Of a DNA stretch of 64,000 nucleotides, positions 40,688 through 48,466 are shown one piece after another. The notes under the pieces are model-generated. The model saw only the letters and a program-made list of their open reading frames with translations. It had not been told where the DNA came from and did not search any database. The translations under genes and the position numbers were made by a program. How positions within the stretch are numbered: position 1 is the first letter of the stretch; the number at the start of each line of letters is the position of its first letter. Source of the DNA: Streptomyces sp. NBC_01454 (GTDB lineage: Bacteria; Actinomycetota; Actinomycetes; Streptomycetales; Streptomycetaceae); assembly GCF_036227565.1 (NCBI RefSeq), contig NZ_CP109460.1:1178001-1242000 (forward strand), in the 5' to 3' direction.

Positions 40688-42878
40688 GGTTGCGGTCGTC
40701 TCCTCGGGGGCGGGCCATCGGGGCGTCGTGGTCACGGTCGTAGAGAAGGTCGTCGCCGGCCGGGCCGGCGGTGTCGCCGCCCGGGGCCGGGGGGATGAGG
40801 TGCTCGCCGGTGTCTCCGGCGTAGCAGTCGTCGGCGAGGCTGAATCCGCGCCGGAAGGCCGCCATCAGGCCGGGGTCGTGCTCGGGCTCCGGGCCCGTTC
40901 GGCGGGTGGCGGACGGCAGGATCGGCTCGCCGCGCAGCTCGGGGACGAGATGGGTCTGCTTGCGCCGCCGGGGCAGCCGGGGGCGGGCGCTGTTGTCCAC
41001 GGCCGGCGGCGCGGGCGGCAGCACGACCGGGCCGGGGTCGGCCGGGCGGTCGGCGGGGGCGAGCTCGCGGGGGTGCGGCTCGGGCAACTGGGCGTCGGCC
41101 ATGGGGACTTCAGGGGTGCGGACGCCGGAGGCGTGAACGAGCCGGCGGCGGGCGGCGCCGGCGTCGGGACCGGGCTCGGCGGGGGCAGCGGCGGGGGCCG
41201 GAATCCCGTCCGTACGGTCGTCGAAACCGCGCGGCGACAGGTCGAGCGCGTGGTCCGGGGCCGGGGCGGGGCGGGGGACGGCCACGGTCCAGGAGCCGCC
41301 GGCGTCCGCCTCACCGCGGTCACGACGGTCAGGACCGTCAGGCCCGTCAGGAACGGCATGACGGTCGTGAAGCTCATGCCGGGCAGGAAGGTCGTGGCGG
41401 TCATGAAACTCGTGCCGGTCATGAAGGTCGTGCCGGTCATGAGGCTCATAGCGGTCGCGGCGCGCGTGCCGCGCCGGGCCGGTGTCACGGTCGTCGGTGT
41501 ATCCGGTGCCGTATGCCCCGTCGTGCTCCAACGCCAACCCGGTGTCCGGGGATTCGGCGAGCGACGCATCCGCCCCGCCGCTCTCCCCGTCGGCCGGTTC
41601 CGCGCCGAGCAGCCCCTGGGGCACGATCAGGACGGCCTGCACGCCGCCGTAGATGTTGCTCTGCAGCCGGACAACGATGCCATGCCGCCGGGCGAGCGAG
41701 GAGACCACGAACAGCCCGATGCGGCCGTCGCTCAACAGCTCGGCGACATCGATGTGTTCGGGGTCGGCCAGCAGCGCGTTCATCCGGCTCTGCTCGTCCG
41801 CCGACATCCCCAGTCCGCGGTCCTCCACCTCGACCGCGAGACCGGCGGTGACGAGCTGCGCGCGCAGCAGGACCGGGGTCTGCGGAGCGGAGTAGATCGA
41901 GGCGTTCTCGACGAGTTCGGCGAGCAGGTGGATGACGTCGGCGACGGCATGGCCGCGCAGGGTGCCCTCGATCGGCGGCACCAGCTTGATCCTCGGGTAC
42001 TGCTCGACCTCGGCGATCGAGGAGCGCAGTACCTCGGTCATGGACACCGGGCGGCTCCACTGGCGGCGCGAGATGGCGCCGCCGAGCACGGCGAGGTTCT
42101 CGGCGTGCCGGCGGATGCGGGTGGCCAGATGATCGACGTGGAAGAGGCCCTTCAGCAGGTCCGGGTCCTCGACCTGGTTCTCCAGCTCGTCCAGCAGCTC
42201 GATCTCGCGGTGGACCAGGGACTGCAGCCGGCGGGCGAGGTTCACGAAGACCTCGACCTTCTGCTCGCTGCCGCTGGCGTTGCTGCGGGCGATGGCGACC
42301 GCGTCGATGACGGCGGACTCGGCGGCCCGGCCGGCGACGGCGACCTCATGGGCGAGCAGGTCGAGGGTGTCGCCGGTGGGCGCGGGGGATGTGTCCGGCT
42401 CGCGGCGCTGGAGCCATTCGCCCTGCCGTACCCGGTCCAGCAGGTCGTAGAGGTCGGACTGGCTGCGGGCGCAGACCTCGCGGAGCCGGTCGTAGCGGGC
42501 CACGGCGGCGCGGGACTCGGCGTTGGCGGCGGCGGCCGCGGTCAGCACGATGACGCACACCAGGGCGAGCCCGCCGGCCAGCACCACCCCTTCCCGCCCG
42601 GTCAGCCGGGCACCGCCGGCCTGCACCACGAACGCGGCGACGGCGGTGCAGACGACGGCGACGAGGAGACAGGGCACGGCGGCGAGCCTGACCAGCCGGG
42701 ACCGTATCGCCGCATCGGCGGCCGACTCGGGGAACGAGGCCCGGCCGTGCCGTCCGCCGTCACGCTCCCGCCGCCGGGTAGAGGTGGGGACAGGAGCGGC
42801 CCCCGGGGAGCTGTGGGGTCCCGGGGACCTCTCAGGCTCCTGGGACATCTGGGTCCCCTGGGGGAATGCGGTAGGCAT
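40677..42878 (-). CDS. cvnA: CvnA-type membrane histidine-kinase-like sensor with His/Asp repeat linker
   Basis: A 733-residue protein. Two membrane helices lie near residues 65-115 (LAAVPCLLVAVVCTAVAAFV; VVLAGGLALVCVIVLTAAAA). A helical dimerisation segment follows, then an HATPase domain (about 300-430) with LLAELVENASIYSAP (N-box), VEDRGLGMS and GRIGLFVVSSLARRHGI. The long C-terminus is disordered and, around residues 475-510, contains HDRH-type repeats (HDRHDL, HDRHEF, HDRHDL). It is the sensor component of a conservon. The ATG at 42878 has GGAGG upstream. It is followed by four overlapping genes. Confidence 0.9.
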   Translation of the reverse strand: MPTAFPQGTQMSQEPERSPGPHSSPGAAPVPTSTRRRERDGGRHGRASFPESAADAAIRSRLVRLAAVPCLLVAVVCTAVAAFVVQAGGARLTGREGVVLAGGLALVCVIVLTAAAAANAESRAAVARYDRLREVCARSQSDLYDLLDRVRQGEWLQRREPDTSPAPTGDTLDLLAHEVAVAGRAAESAVIDAVAIARSNASGSEQKVEVFVNLARRLQSLVHREIELLDELENQVEDPDLLKGLFHVDHLATRIRRHAENLAVLGGAISRRQWSRPVSMTEVLRSSIAEVEQYPRIKLVPPIEGTLRGHAVADVIHLLAELVENASIYSAPQTPVLLRAQLVTAGLAVEVEDRGLGMSADEQSRMNALLADPEHIDVAELLSDGRIGLFVVSSLARRHGIVVRLQSNIYGGVQAVLIVPQGLLGAEPADGESGGADASLAESPDTGLALEHDGAYGTGYTDDRDTGPARHARRDRYEPHDRHDLHDRHEFHDRHDLPARHELHDRHAVPDGPDGPDRRDRGEADAGGSWTVAVPRPAPAPDHALDLSPRGFDDRTDGIPAPAAAPAEPGPDAGAARRRLVHASGVRTPEVPMADAQLPEPHPRELAPADRPADPGPVVLPPAPPAVDNSARPRLPRRRKQTHLVPELRGEPILPSATRRTGPEPEHDPGLMAAFRRGFSLADDCYAGDTGEHLIPPAPGGDTAGPAGDDLLYDRDHDAPMARPRGDDRNHGE
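41362..41451. repeat. Five 18-bp tandem repeats inside the cvnA-type gene
   Basis: Five consecutive 18-bp units (41362, 41380, 41398, 41416, 41434), related to CGGTCATGAAGGTCGTGC, encode six-residue HDRH-(D/E)-(L/F) units on the minus strand. Units 3-5 are the best conserved; the first two have diverged. Unit number probably varies between strains. Confidence 0.8.
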
Positions 42879-43224
42879 CGGCGCCCTCCGGATCGGCCGT
42901 TGGCAGTTCGCGGAGCACGCACGCTAGTTGTTACGGGGGGAGTGTCCGGAGCCACTTCGGGCTTTCGCTACCCCTCGCCACCTCCTTGAGTGGGCGAAGC
43001 GCGCACATCAGTGCGACACAATCCGAACTTCCGTTCAGCGAGGCGGAGTTACTGCCTCCGGAAGCGTGCCTCCGGGGGCTCACGGCGGTGTCCGCGTCCG
43101 CGCGGCACGACGGGCCCGGCCCGGCCGGCGGCGGACCGGGCCGCGAGGCATCCGTTGCCGCACGCCGCCCACAACTGACGGAGTCCGGGGTCCGGCTGAT
43201 TCAATGGCCACCGAGGTGAGAGAC
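42879..43224. other. Divergent promoter region between the conservon and a LysE-type gene
   Basis: About 346 nt with no convincing gene. It must contain the promoters of the cvnA-type and LysE-type genes. Several short frames overlap here but none has a ribosome site or a domain. Confidence 0.5.
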
Positions 43225-43869
43225 ATGGTGAGTACCGACCGGATTCTGGCGTTCGCGGCGATGTCCCTGCTGGTGATCGTGATCCCGGGGCCCAGCGTGC
43301 TGTTCGTGATCGGCCGGGCGCTGGCCCACGGCCGGCGAACGGCCCTGGCGACCGTCCTGGGCAATGTGCTGGGCTCCTACCTCCTGGTGGCCGCGGTCGC
43401 GCTGGGTCTCGGCTCGCTGGTGGAGCGGTCCGCCGCGGTCTTCGTGGCCGTGAAACTGGCCGGTGCGGCCTACCTGGTCTTCCTCGGCGTCCAGGCCTTC
43501 CGGCACCGCAAGGACATGAAGCTGGGGGCCATGGAAGCGTCCGGGCCGGCGGCTCGCGGTGATCTGCGGACGATCGCCGACGGCCTCCTGGTCGGCGTCA
43601 CCAACCCGAAGGGGATCGTCTTCTTCGCCGCCGTGCTCCCCCAGTTCGTGGACCCGTCGGCGGGCGGGCTGCCCGCCCAGATGCTGATCCTGGGCCTGGT
43701 GCCGATCTGCATCGGCCTGATCACCGACACCGTGTGGGGGCTGACGGCCTCGGCGGCCCGCGGCTGGTTCGCCCGCTCCGAGCGCCGGCTGTCGATGATC
43801 GGCGGGGCCGGCGGCTTCGCCATGATCGGCCTGGGTGTGACGGTGGCGGTCACCGGCCGCGCGGACTGA
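43225..43869 (+). CDS. LysE/RhtB family amino acid exporter
   Basis: A 214-residue membrane protein with about six helices. The N-terminal IPGPSVLFVIGRALAHGRRT is the LysE/RhtB signature (P-G-P followed by a charged loop). TNPKGIVFFAAVLPQFVDPS in the middle is the second conserved block, and helices to the end include MIGGAGGFAMIGLGVTVAVT. Such proteins export amino acids, homoserine lactones or similar compounds. I chose the ATG after GAGGTGAGAG rather than one seven codons earlier. Confidence 0.9.
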   Translation: MVSTDRILAFAAMSLLVIVIPGPSVLFVIGRALAHGRRTALATVLGNVLGSYLLVAAVALGLGSLVERSAAVFVAVKLAGAAYLVFLGVQAFRHRKDMKLGAMEASGPAARGDLRTIADGLLVGVTNPKGIVFFAAVLPQFVDPSAGGLPAQMLILGLVPICIGLITDTVWGLTASAARGWFARSERRLSMIGGAGGFAMIGLGVTVAVTGRAD

Positions 43870-43881
43870 CCGCCACGCCCT

Positions 43882-43923
43882 GCCGCCGGCCCCTTCGCGC
43901 CGCCGTGCGCAGCAGCCGGCGGC
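43882..43923. terminator. Convergent hairpin after the LysE-type gene
   Basis: GCCGCCGGC (43882-43890) pairs with GCCGGCGGC (43915-43923) in the 63-nt convergent gap. Likely a shared terminator. Confidence 0.45.
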
Positions 43924-43932
43924 GCGGCGGGA

Positions 43933-45126
43933 TCACCGGCTGCCGTAGGCGTCGGCGGCGCGCCGGTACTCCTCCTTCTCCCGCTCGAAGTCGGGCACGT
44001 CGGCGGCGGTGCGGTCGCCGGGGCCGAAGACCCGGTCGAGGGCGTCCGCGCCGTCACCGGTCTCGGCCGCCCGGGGCAGCATGACCTCCTCGTAGGCGGT
44101 GACCGCCGCATCGACGGTGTCGTGGCGGACAAGGGCCAGCGCGAGTTCACAGCCGTCGAGCATGGCGAGATTGGCGCCGTTGCCACCGAAGGGCGCCATC
44201 AGATGGGCGGCGTCGCCGAGCAGGGTGACGCCGGGGGTGTGCGGCCAGGTGTGCGGGGCGGGCAGGACGAACAGCGGGCGGTGGACGTAGGGACCGTCGT
44301 TGTCGGTGATCAGGATGCGGAGCCGCTCGTCCCAGCCGGTGAACTTCTCCAGCAGGGCGGCGCGTACGGCCTCGGTGTCGCCGGGGATACCGGCCGGCTG
44401 GCCGCCGTCGCTCTCCTCACGGACGGCGATGTAGGCGCGCACATGCTGGTTGCCGTTGCGCTGCGCGAGCAGGCCCTTGTGGTCGCCGGTGGCGAAGGTG
44501 TGCCCGTCGCCGACGAGTGCGGCGACGTCGGGGTGGTCGGTGTCGACCTGGTCGAAGTGGGCCTCGATGAAGGTCACTCCGGAGTAGACGGGCATGGCGT
44601 CGCTGACCAGCGGCCGCACCCGTGACCAGGCCCCGTCCGCGCCGATGACGAGGTCGGCATCGGCAGTCGTGCCGTTGTCGAAGGTCAGGCGGTGGGTGCC
44701 GTCCGGGCGGGCGGCGGCGGAGCGCAGGGCGTGACCCCACCGGACGGTGCCGGGGGCGAGGGAGTCGGCCAGGAGTGTGCGCAGCCGTCCGCGGTCGATC
44801 TCGGGAGCGGCGTCCTCGCCGGCCGGGGGCCGGTAGTCGACGAGGACCTCGCCATGACGGCTGAGGACGCGCATGGCCTGCCCTTCCGGCCGGGCCAGCG
44901 CGAAGAACTCGTCGAGCAGGCCGGCCGCCTTGAGGGCGATCTGCCCGGAGTCGGCATGCAGATCGAGGGTGCCGCCCTGGTCGCGGGCGTCGGCGGAGGC
45001 GTCGCGCTCGTAGACGGTGACCGCGATGCCGTGCCGCTCCAGGACGCGGGCGCAGGTCAGGCCGCCGGGGCCGGCGCCGATGACGGCGATGCGGGGTGCG
45101 GGGGCGGGGGTGGGATTGGCGTTCAT
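43933..45126 (-). CDS. FAD-dependent monooxygenase (TetX-like)
   Basis: A 397-residue class A flavin monooxygenase. The FAD-binding motif IAVIGAGPGGLTCARVLERH opens the protein. RDQGGTLDLHADSGQIALKA and the second block DLVIGADGAWSRVRPLVSDA (the DG motif, about residue 160) follow, and the third block is GVTLLGDAAHLMAPFGGNGA (about 295). The Gly-Thr-Leu-Asp-Leu-His arrangement resembles TetX-type and related aromatic hydroxylases. It may modify an antibiotic or aromatic compound. It is divergent from a TetR gene that probably controls it. The ATG follows GGAG. Confidence 0.87.
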   Translation of the reverse strand: MNANPTPAPAPRIAVIGAGPGGLTCARVLERHGIAVTVYERDASADARDQGGTLDLHADSGQIALKAAGLLDEFFALARPEGQAMRVLSRHGEVLVDYRPPAGEDAAPEIDRGRLRTLLADSLAPGTVRWGHALRSAAARPDGTHRLTFDNGTTADADLVIGADGAWSRVRPLVSDAMPVYSGVTFIEAHFDQVDTDHPDVAALVGDGHTFATGDHKGLLAQRNGNQHVRAYIAVREESDGGQPAGIPGDTEAVRAALLEKFTGWDERLRILITDNDGPYVHRPLFVLPAPHTWPHTPGVTLLGDAAHLMAPFGGNGANLAMLDGCELALALVRHDTVDAAVTAYEEVMLPRAAETGDGADALDRVFGPGDRTAADVPDFEREKEEYRRAADAYGSR

Positions 45127-45337
45127 GAGGGCTCCGTTGCGTCGGGACGGTGCGGTGGGTGGGCGTCGGTGGTACCCGGGCCGCCGGATCCGAGGGGGAC
45201 GGCGGTGCGGGTGCACCGGTCGCCGCCGGATCCGGGGTGGGCAGGGCAGCACCTCGCTCGATCCGTCAGGGCGAGGGGTGATGCCGGTCGGGACTGCGCC
45301 CCGCCACCGGCCTACCCAGAAGAGCACACTCACTAAA

Positions 45338-45358
45338 AAAGTGCAACGAGTCAACTTT
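45338..45358. promoter_or_regulatory. Candidate TetR operator AAAGT-N11-ACTTT
   Basis: A 21-bp imperfect palindrome in an unusually AT-rich stretch (A6 run at 45335-45340) between the divergent monooxygenase and TetR genes. It contains TTGACT on the minus strand, a possible -35. A TACAGT element (45380-45385) lies six bases before the TetR GTG and may drive a leaderless message. Confidence 0.45.
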
Positions 45359-45391
45359 CGGAGCGAGGCAACAAGTGGGTACAGTGCGGTG

Positions 45392-45997
45392 GTGAGCGAT
45401 ACACCGAAGCCCGTGGGGCGCCGCGAGCGCAAGAAGGCCGCCACCCGTCAGGCACTGGCCGACGCGGCCCTGAACCTGTTCCTCGAACACGGCTATGACC
45501 AGGTCAGCGTCAAGGACGTGGCCGAGGCCGCCGACGTGTCCACCACGACGCTGTTCAAGCACTTCCCCAGCAAGGAGGCCCTGGTCTTCGACGAGGACAC
45601 CGACCAGCAGGCCGCCCTCGTCGCCGCGGTCCGCGAACGGCCCACCGGCCGCTCCCTCCCCGCCGCTCTGCTCGACCACCTCCTGCGCACCCACCTCCCC
45701 AAGGCGGCCGACCCCGGATTCACCCGCTACAAGCACCTCATTCTCAGCACGCCGGTGCTGCGCGAGTACGGCCACCGCATGTGGATGCGCCATGAGGCCG
45801 CCCTCACGGAGGCGATCGCCGACGAGACCGGCGCCCCCCAGGACGACCCCGCCTGCGCCGCGCTCGCCCACTTCGCCCTGGAATCGGTCGCCCTCACCCA
45901 CGGCCGGGACGATCCCCGCACCACCCTCGAAGCCGCCTTCGCCCTCCTCGAACACGGCTGGCCCGGCCCCACCCGGGGCACGGGCCAGGGGACTTGA
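45392..45997 (+). CDS. TetR family transcriptional regulator
   Basis: A 201-residue repressor. The N-terminal helix-turn-helix is complete: RRERKKAATRQALADAALNL, then YDQVSVKDVAEAADVSTTTL and FKHFPSKEALVFDED. The C-terminal ligand domain is typical for the MftR/TetR_C subgroup. The gene is divergent from the FAD monooxygenase with 265 nt between, and a palindrome lies in the gap, so it probably represses that enzyme until a substrate-like ligand binds. The GTG start appears leaderless. Confidence 0.9.
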   Translation: MSDTPKPVGRRERKKAATRQALADAALNLFLEHGYDQVSVKDVAEAADVSTTTLFKHFPSKEALVFDEDTDQQAALVAAVRERPTGRSLPAALLDHLLRTHLPKAADPGFTRYKHLILSTPVLREYGHRMWMRHEAALTEAIADETGAPQDDPACAALAHFALESVALTHGRDDPRTTLEAAFALLEHGWPGPTRGTGQGT

Positions 45998-46032
45998 GGA
46001 GCACGGGGCGGGCGGGCGCGCTCAGCGAAACG

Positions 46033-46070
46033 GGCGGCCGGCCCGCGGAGCGCCGCGTCGGCCGGCCGCC
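46033..46070. terminator. Convergent hairpin between the TetR and MBL-fold genes
   Basis: A perfect 11-bp stem (GGCGGCCGGCC with GGCCGGCCGCC) and a 16-nt loop in the 85-nt convergent gap. Confidence 0.6.
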
Positions 46071-46082
46071 GGGTCCCCCGCC

Positions 46083-47300
46083 TCAGCGGTCCGCAGCGAG
46101 GTCCACGTCCGTGGGGGACACCACCGCGGGCCAGGCGGGCCAGCCATGGGCGGGCGGTACCGCGATCGCCCGCCACCACGGGTAGACGGCCGGCGGATCG
46201 GCAGGCTCGAAGGGCTCGCCCGGCCTCGGGTGCACGGTGCTGACGCCGGCCTTGCGGGCAGCGGTCAGCGTCCAGTCGGCGGGCTCCGCCCAGGGGTGCA
46301 GCGCCAGGTTGAACGTGCCCCAGTGGATCGGCAGCAGCACCCCGCCGGGCGTACCGCCCTGGAGGTCGAGGTGGGAGAGCACGCCCTGTTCGGGATTCAT
46401 GTGGATGTCCGGCCACATGCCCGGGTGCCGGGTGTCGGAGGCGTGGTTCCTGGGCCAGAAATCGCTGTACGCGCCGATCTGGATCATCGTGGCGTCGAAC
46501 GGGCCGTGCGCCGCGCCGATCTCCGCGAAGCCGGAGAAGTAGCCGGTGTCGCCGCTGTGGAAGATCCGGTGGTCGGGCCCGGCGACCACCCAGGACGACC
46601 ACAGGGTGTGCTGCGGGCCGCGCAGCCCGCGGCCGCAGAAGTGCTGCGCGGGGGTGGCCGTGAGGGTCAGCCCGCCGACGCGGGTGGACTCGTGCCAGTC
46701 GAGCTCGGTGATCCGCTCCGCCGGCACGCCCCAGAACTCCAGGTCGGCGCCGATACCGAGCGGTACCACGAAAGCCGCGCCGGTGCCGGTCAGCCCCTGG
46801 ACCGTCGGCATGTCCAGATGGTCGTAGTGGTCGTGCGAGATCACCACGACGTCGACCGGCGGCAGCTCGTCCAGCCCGACGGGGACCGGGTGCAGCCGCT
46901 TGGGGCCGGCCCAGTCGAACGGCGAGCAGCGCTCCCCCCAGACCGGGTCGAAGAGCACCCGCCGGCCGTCGATCTCGGCCAGCACGCTCGAATGCCCCAT
47001 CCAGGTGAGCCGCAGCCCGGAAGCCGGCGGCTGCCCCCAGTCCTCGGCGGTCGGGCGGTGCACCGGAATCGGGCCGACCGGCGCCCGGCGCAGCCGTCCC
47101 TCCCGGCTCAACTGCGCCCGCGCCATCTCCAGCGCGGCGCCCTTGGGCGGCCGTCCGGTCGGCGCCGGATTACGGAACTGGCCGTCCACGAACTGTGGCG
47201 ATCTGCGCATCCTGGCCAGGCGCTCTCCCGTGGGTTCGATGCCGAAGCTCGCGGGGCGCAGCGCGGAAAGGCCAGCACGGCGGGGACGGGAACCGGTCAC
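46083..47300 (-). CDS. MBL-fold metal-dependent hydrolase (NAPE-PLD/UlaG-like)
   Basis: A 405-residue enzyme. The N-terminal part has the RRSPQFVDGQFRNP segment typical of NAPE-PLD-like bacterial proteins. The metallo-beta-lactamase fold follows, with LTWMGHSSVLAEIDG, the di-zinc motif VVISHDHYDHLDMPT (about residue 185), ATPAQHFCGRG, IFHSGDTGYFSGF and LLPIHWGTFNLALHPW as later ligands. Mammalian NAPE-PLD hydrolyses N-acyl phosphatidylethanolamine. Bacterial substrates are mostly unknown; a lipid phosphodiesterase is possible. The GTG start has GGAGG four bases upstream; the frame is open for another 330 codons, but only as an antisense shadow of the acetyltransferase gene region. Confidence 0.87.
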   Translation of the reverse strand: MTGSRPRRAGLSALRPASFGIEPTGERLARMRRSPQFVDGQFRNPAPTGRPPKGAALEMARAQLSREGRLRRAPVGPIPVHRPTAEDWGQPPASGLRLTWMGHSSVLAEIDGRRVLFDPVWGERCSPFDWAGPKRLHPVPVGLDELPPVDVVVISHDHYDHLDMPTVQGLTGTGAAFVVPLGIGADLEFWGVPAERITELDWHESTRVGGLTLTATPAQHFCGRGLRGPQHTLWSSWVVAGPDHRIFHSGDTGYFSGFAEIGAAHGPFDATMIQIGAYSDFWPRNHASDTRHPGMWPDIHMNPEQGVLSHLDLQGGTPGGVLLPIHWGTFNLALHPWAEPADWTLTAARKAGVSTVHPRPGEPFEPADPPAVYPWWRAIAVPPAHGWPAWPAVVSPTDVDLAADR

Positions 47301-47608
47301 GGCACCTCCATGGTCAGGGCGAACGCGTAGTGATACGGGCCGCCCGTAAGCGGCAGGTTCCGGCACACCGCGCCACTCGGCGCCGTCGTACGGCTTCCGC
47401 ACCACGACACCCGGACTCCACACCATCACCCTCTGAGTCAAACCGCGCGACCGGCTGTGACATTCCGGGGATCGGAGGTGATTTTGCCAAGGGCGGCCGC
47501 GGCGCCTCCCGGTAGGGGCATTTCGGCACCTCGGACGCGTCCATTGCGGTGAGCTGCGGCGCCCGCAAGGACGGACGGCCGCCGTTCGCCCGCACCTGCG
47601 GCGGAGCC
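47301..47608. other. Intergenic region upstream of the MBL-fold gene
   Basis: About 308 nt between two minus-strand genes. It should contain the promoter of the MBL-fold gene. No further gene, repeat or palindrome was recognised. Confidence 0.5.
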
Positions 47609-48463
47609 CTACTCCCGCCCGAACTCCAGGGCGAGCTGATCCTCGACCGGGCGATAGCCCAGCCGCCGGTAGAGGGCGTTGCTGGTGGGGTTGGCGAGGT
47701 CGGTGAAGAGCAGCACCTCCTGCGTGCCACGGGCCCGTACGGCGCGGGAGACGGCGGCCGTCACCGCTCCCGCATACCCGCGTCCGCGCAGCTCGGGAGG
47801 GGTGTAAACGGGGGCGACGCGGGCCGCGCCGGCGAGCGGGTCGGTGTGGCAGGCCATCGAGACGGGACGGCCGCCGGTCTCCCACAACAGGCAGCGGCCG
47901 CCGGCGATCCGGTCGTCGGCCGCCCGGGCGTCGCGGGGCGGCGTGCCCCCGATCTCCGCGGCGAAGGCGGTGAACCAGGCGAGCAGCAGGTCCCGGTCGG
48001 CGGTCGTGGCGCGCCGGGCCGCGCCCGGTGGCGCCGGGGACGGCTCGATCAGCTGGTCCAGCCGGTGGAGCCGGAGGCGTTGGGCGCAGATCACCGTGCC
48101 GCCATGGCGCCGCTGCCAGGCACCGGCGACCGCCTCGGCCACCGCCCGGCCGCCCTTCACCCCAGGGATCTCGGTCCGCTCCGCCGCCAGTGTCTCCACC
48201 AGCGCGCCCGCGGCCTCGTCCGGCATCGGCGACAGCAGCACCGTACGCGGCGGGGTCCACACGAACGCGGCGCCGACCGGGGCCTGCCCGCTCGGCCGCC
48301 ACCAGCCGAACGCCGGCGCGTCCGCCCCGTACACATCCGCCCCGAGCGAGCGCAGCGACGACACCACCGACAGCAGCACCGTGTGCGCGGTGGGCCGGCT
48401 GCGCAGGAAGGCTCCCGCGGCCGCTTCGAAGTCCTCAGGATCCTGGGTCGTGGTCCACGCCAT
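47609..48463 (-). CDS. GNAT family N-acetyltransferase
   Basis: A 284-residue protein whose C-terminal domain is a GNAT fold. The acetyl-CoA-binding signature is VYTPPELRGRGYAGAVTAAV (about residues 215-235), followed by LFTDLANPTSNALYRRLGYR. The N-terminal half is a degenerate second domain with a hydrophobic core, as in many two-domain actinobacterial acetyltransferases. The start ATG lies three bases after the stop of the FAD oxidoreductase, so the two are surely coexpressed. The substrate is unknown, perhaps the product of that oxidoreductase. Confidence 0.87.
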   Translation of the reverse strand: MAWTTTQDPEDFEAAAGAFLRSRPTAHTVLLSVVSSLRSLGADVYGADAPAFGWWRPSGQAPVGAAFVWTPPRTVLLSPMPDEAAGALVETLAAERTEIPGVKGGRAVAEAVAGAWQRRHGGTVICAQRLRLHRLDQLIEPSPAPPGAARRATTADRDLLLAWFTAFAAEIGGTPPRDARAADDRIAGGRCLLWETGGRPVSMACHTDPLAGAARVAPVYTPPELRGRGYAGAVTAAVSRAVRARGTQEVLLFTDLANPTSNALYRRLGYRPVEDQLALEFGRE

Positions 48464-48466
48464 GCC

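Noticed and set aside
41362..41451. Repeats as a CRISPR array
   Set aside because: Units are contiguous 18-mers in frame within a coding sequence, without spacers.
40506..42989. 827-codon plus-strand frame opposite the conservon sensor
   Set aside because: Shadow of the cvnA-type gene; no domain and no ribosome site.
47301..48302. N-terminal extension of the MBL-fold hydrolase by about 334 codons
   Set aside because: That stretch runs antisense-frame through the acetyltransferase gene on the same strand in another frame and lacks any domain. A GTG with GGAGG at 47300 fits the family N-terminus.
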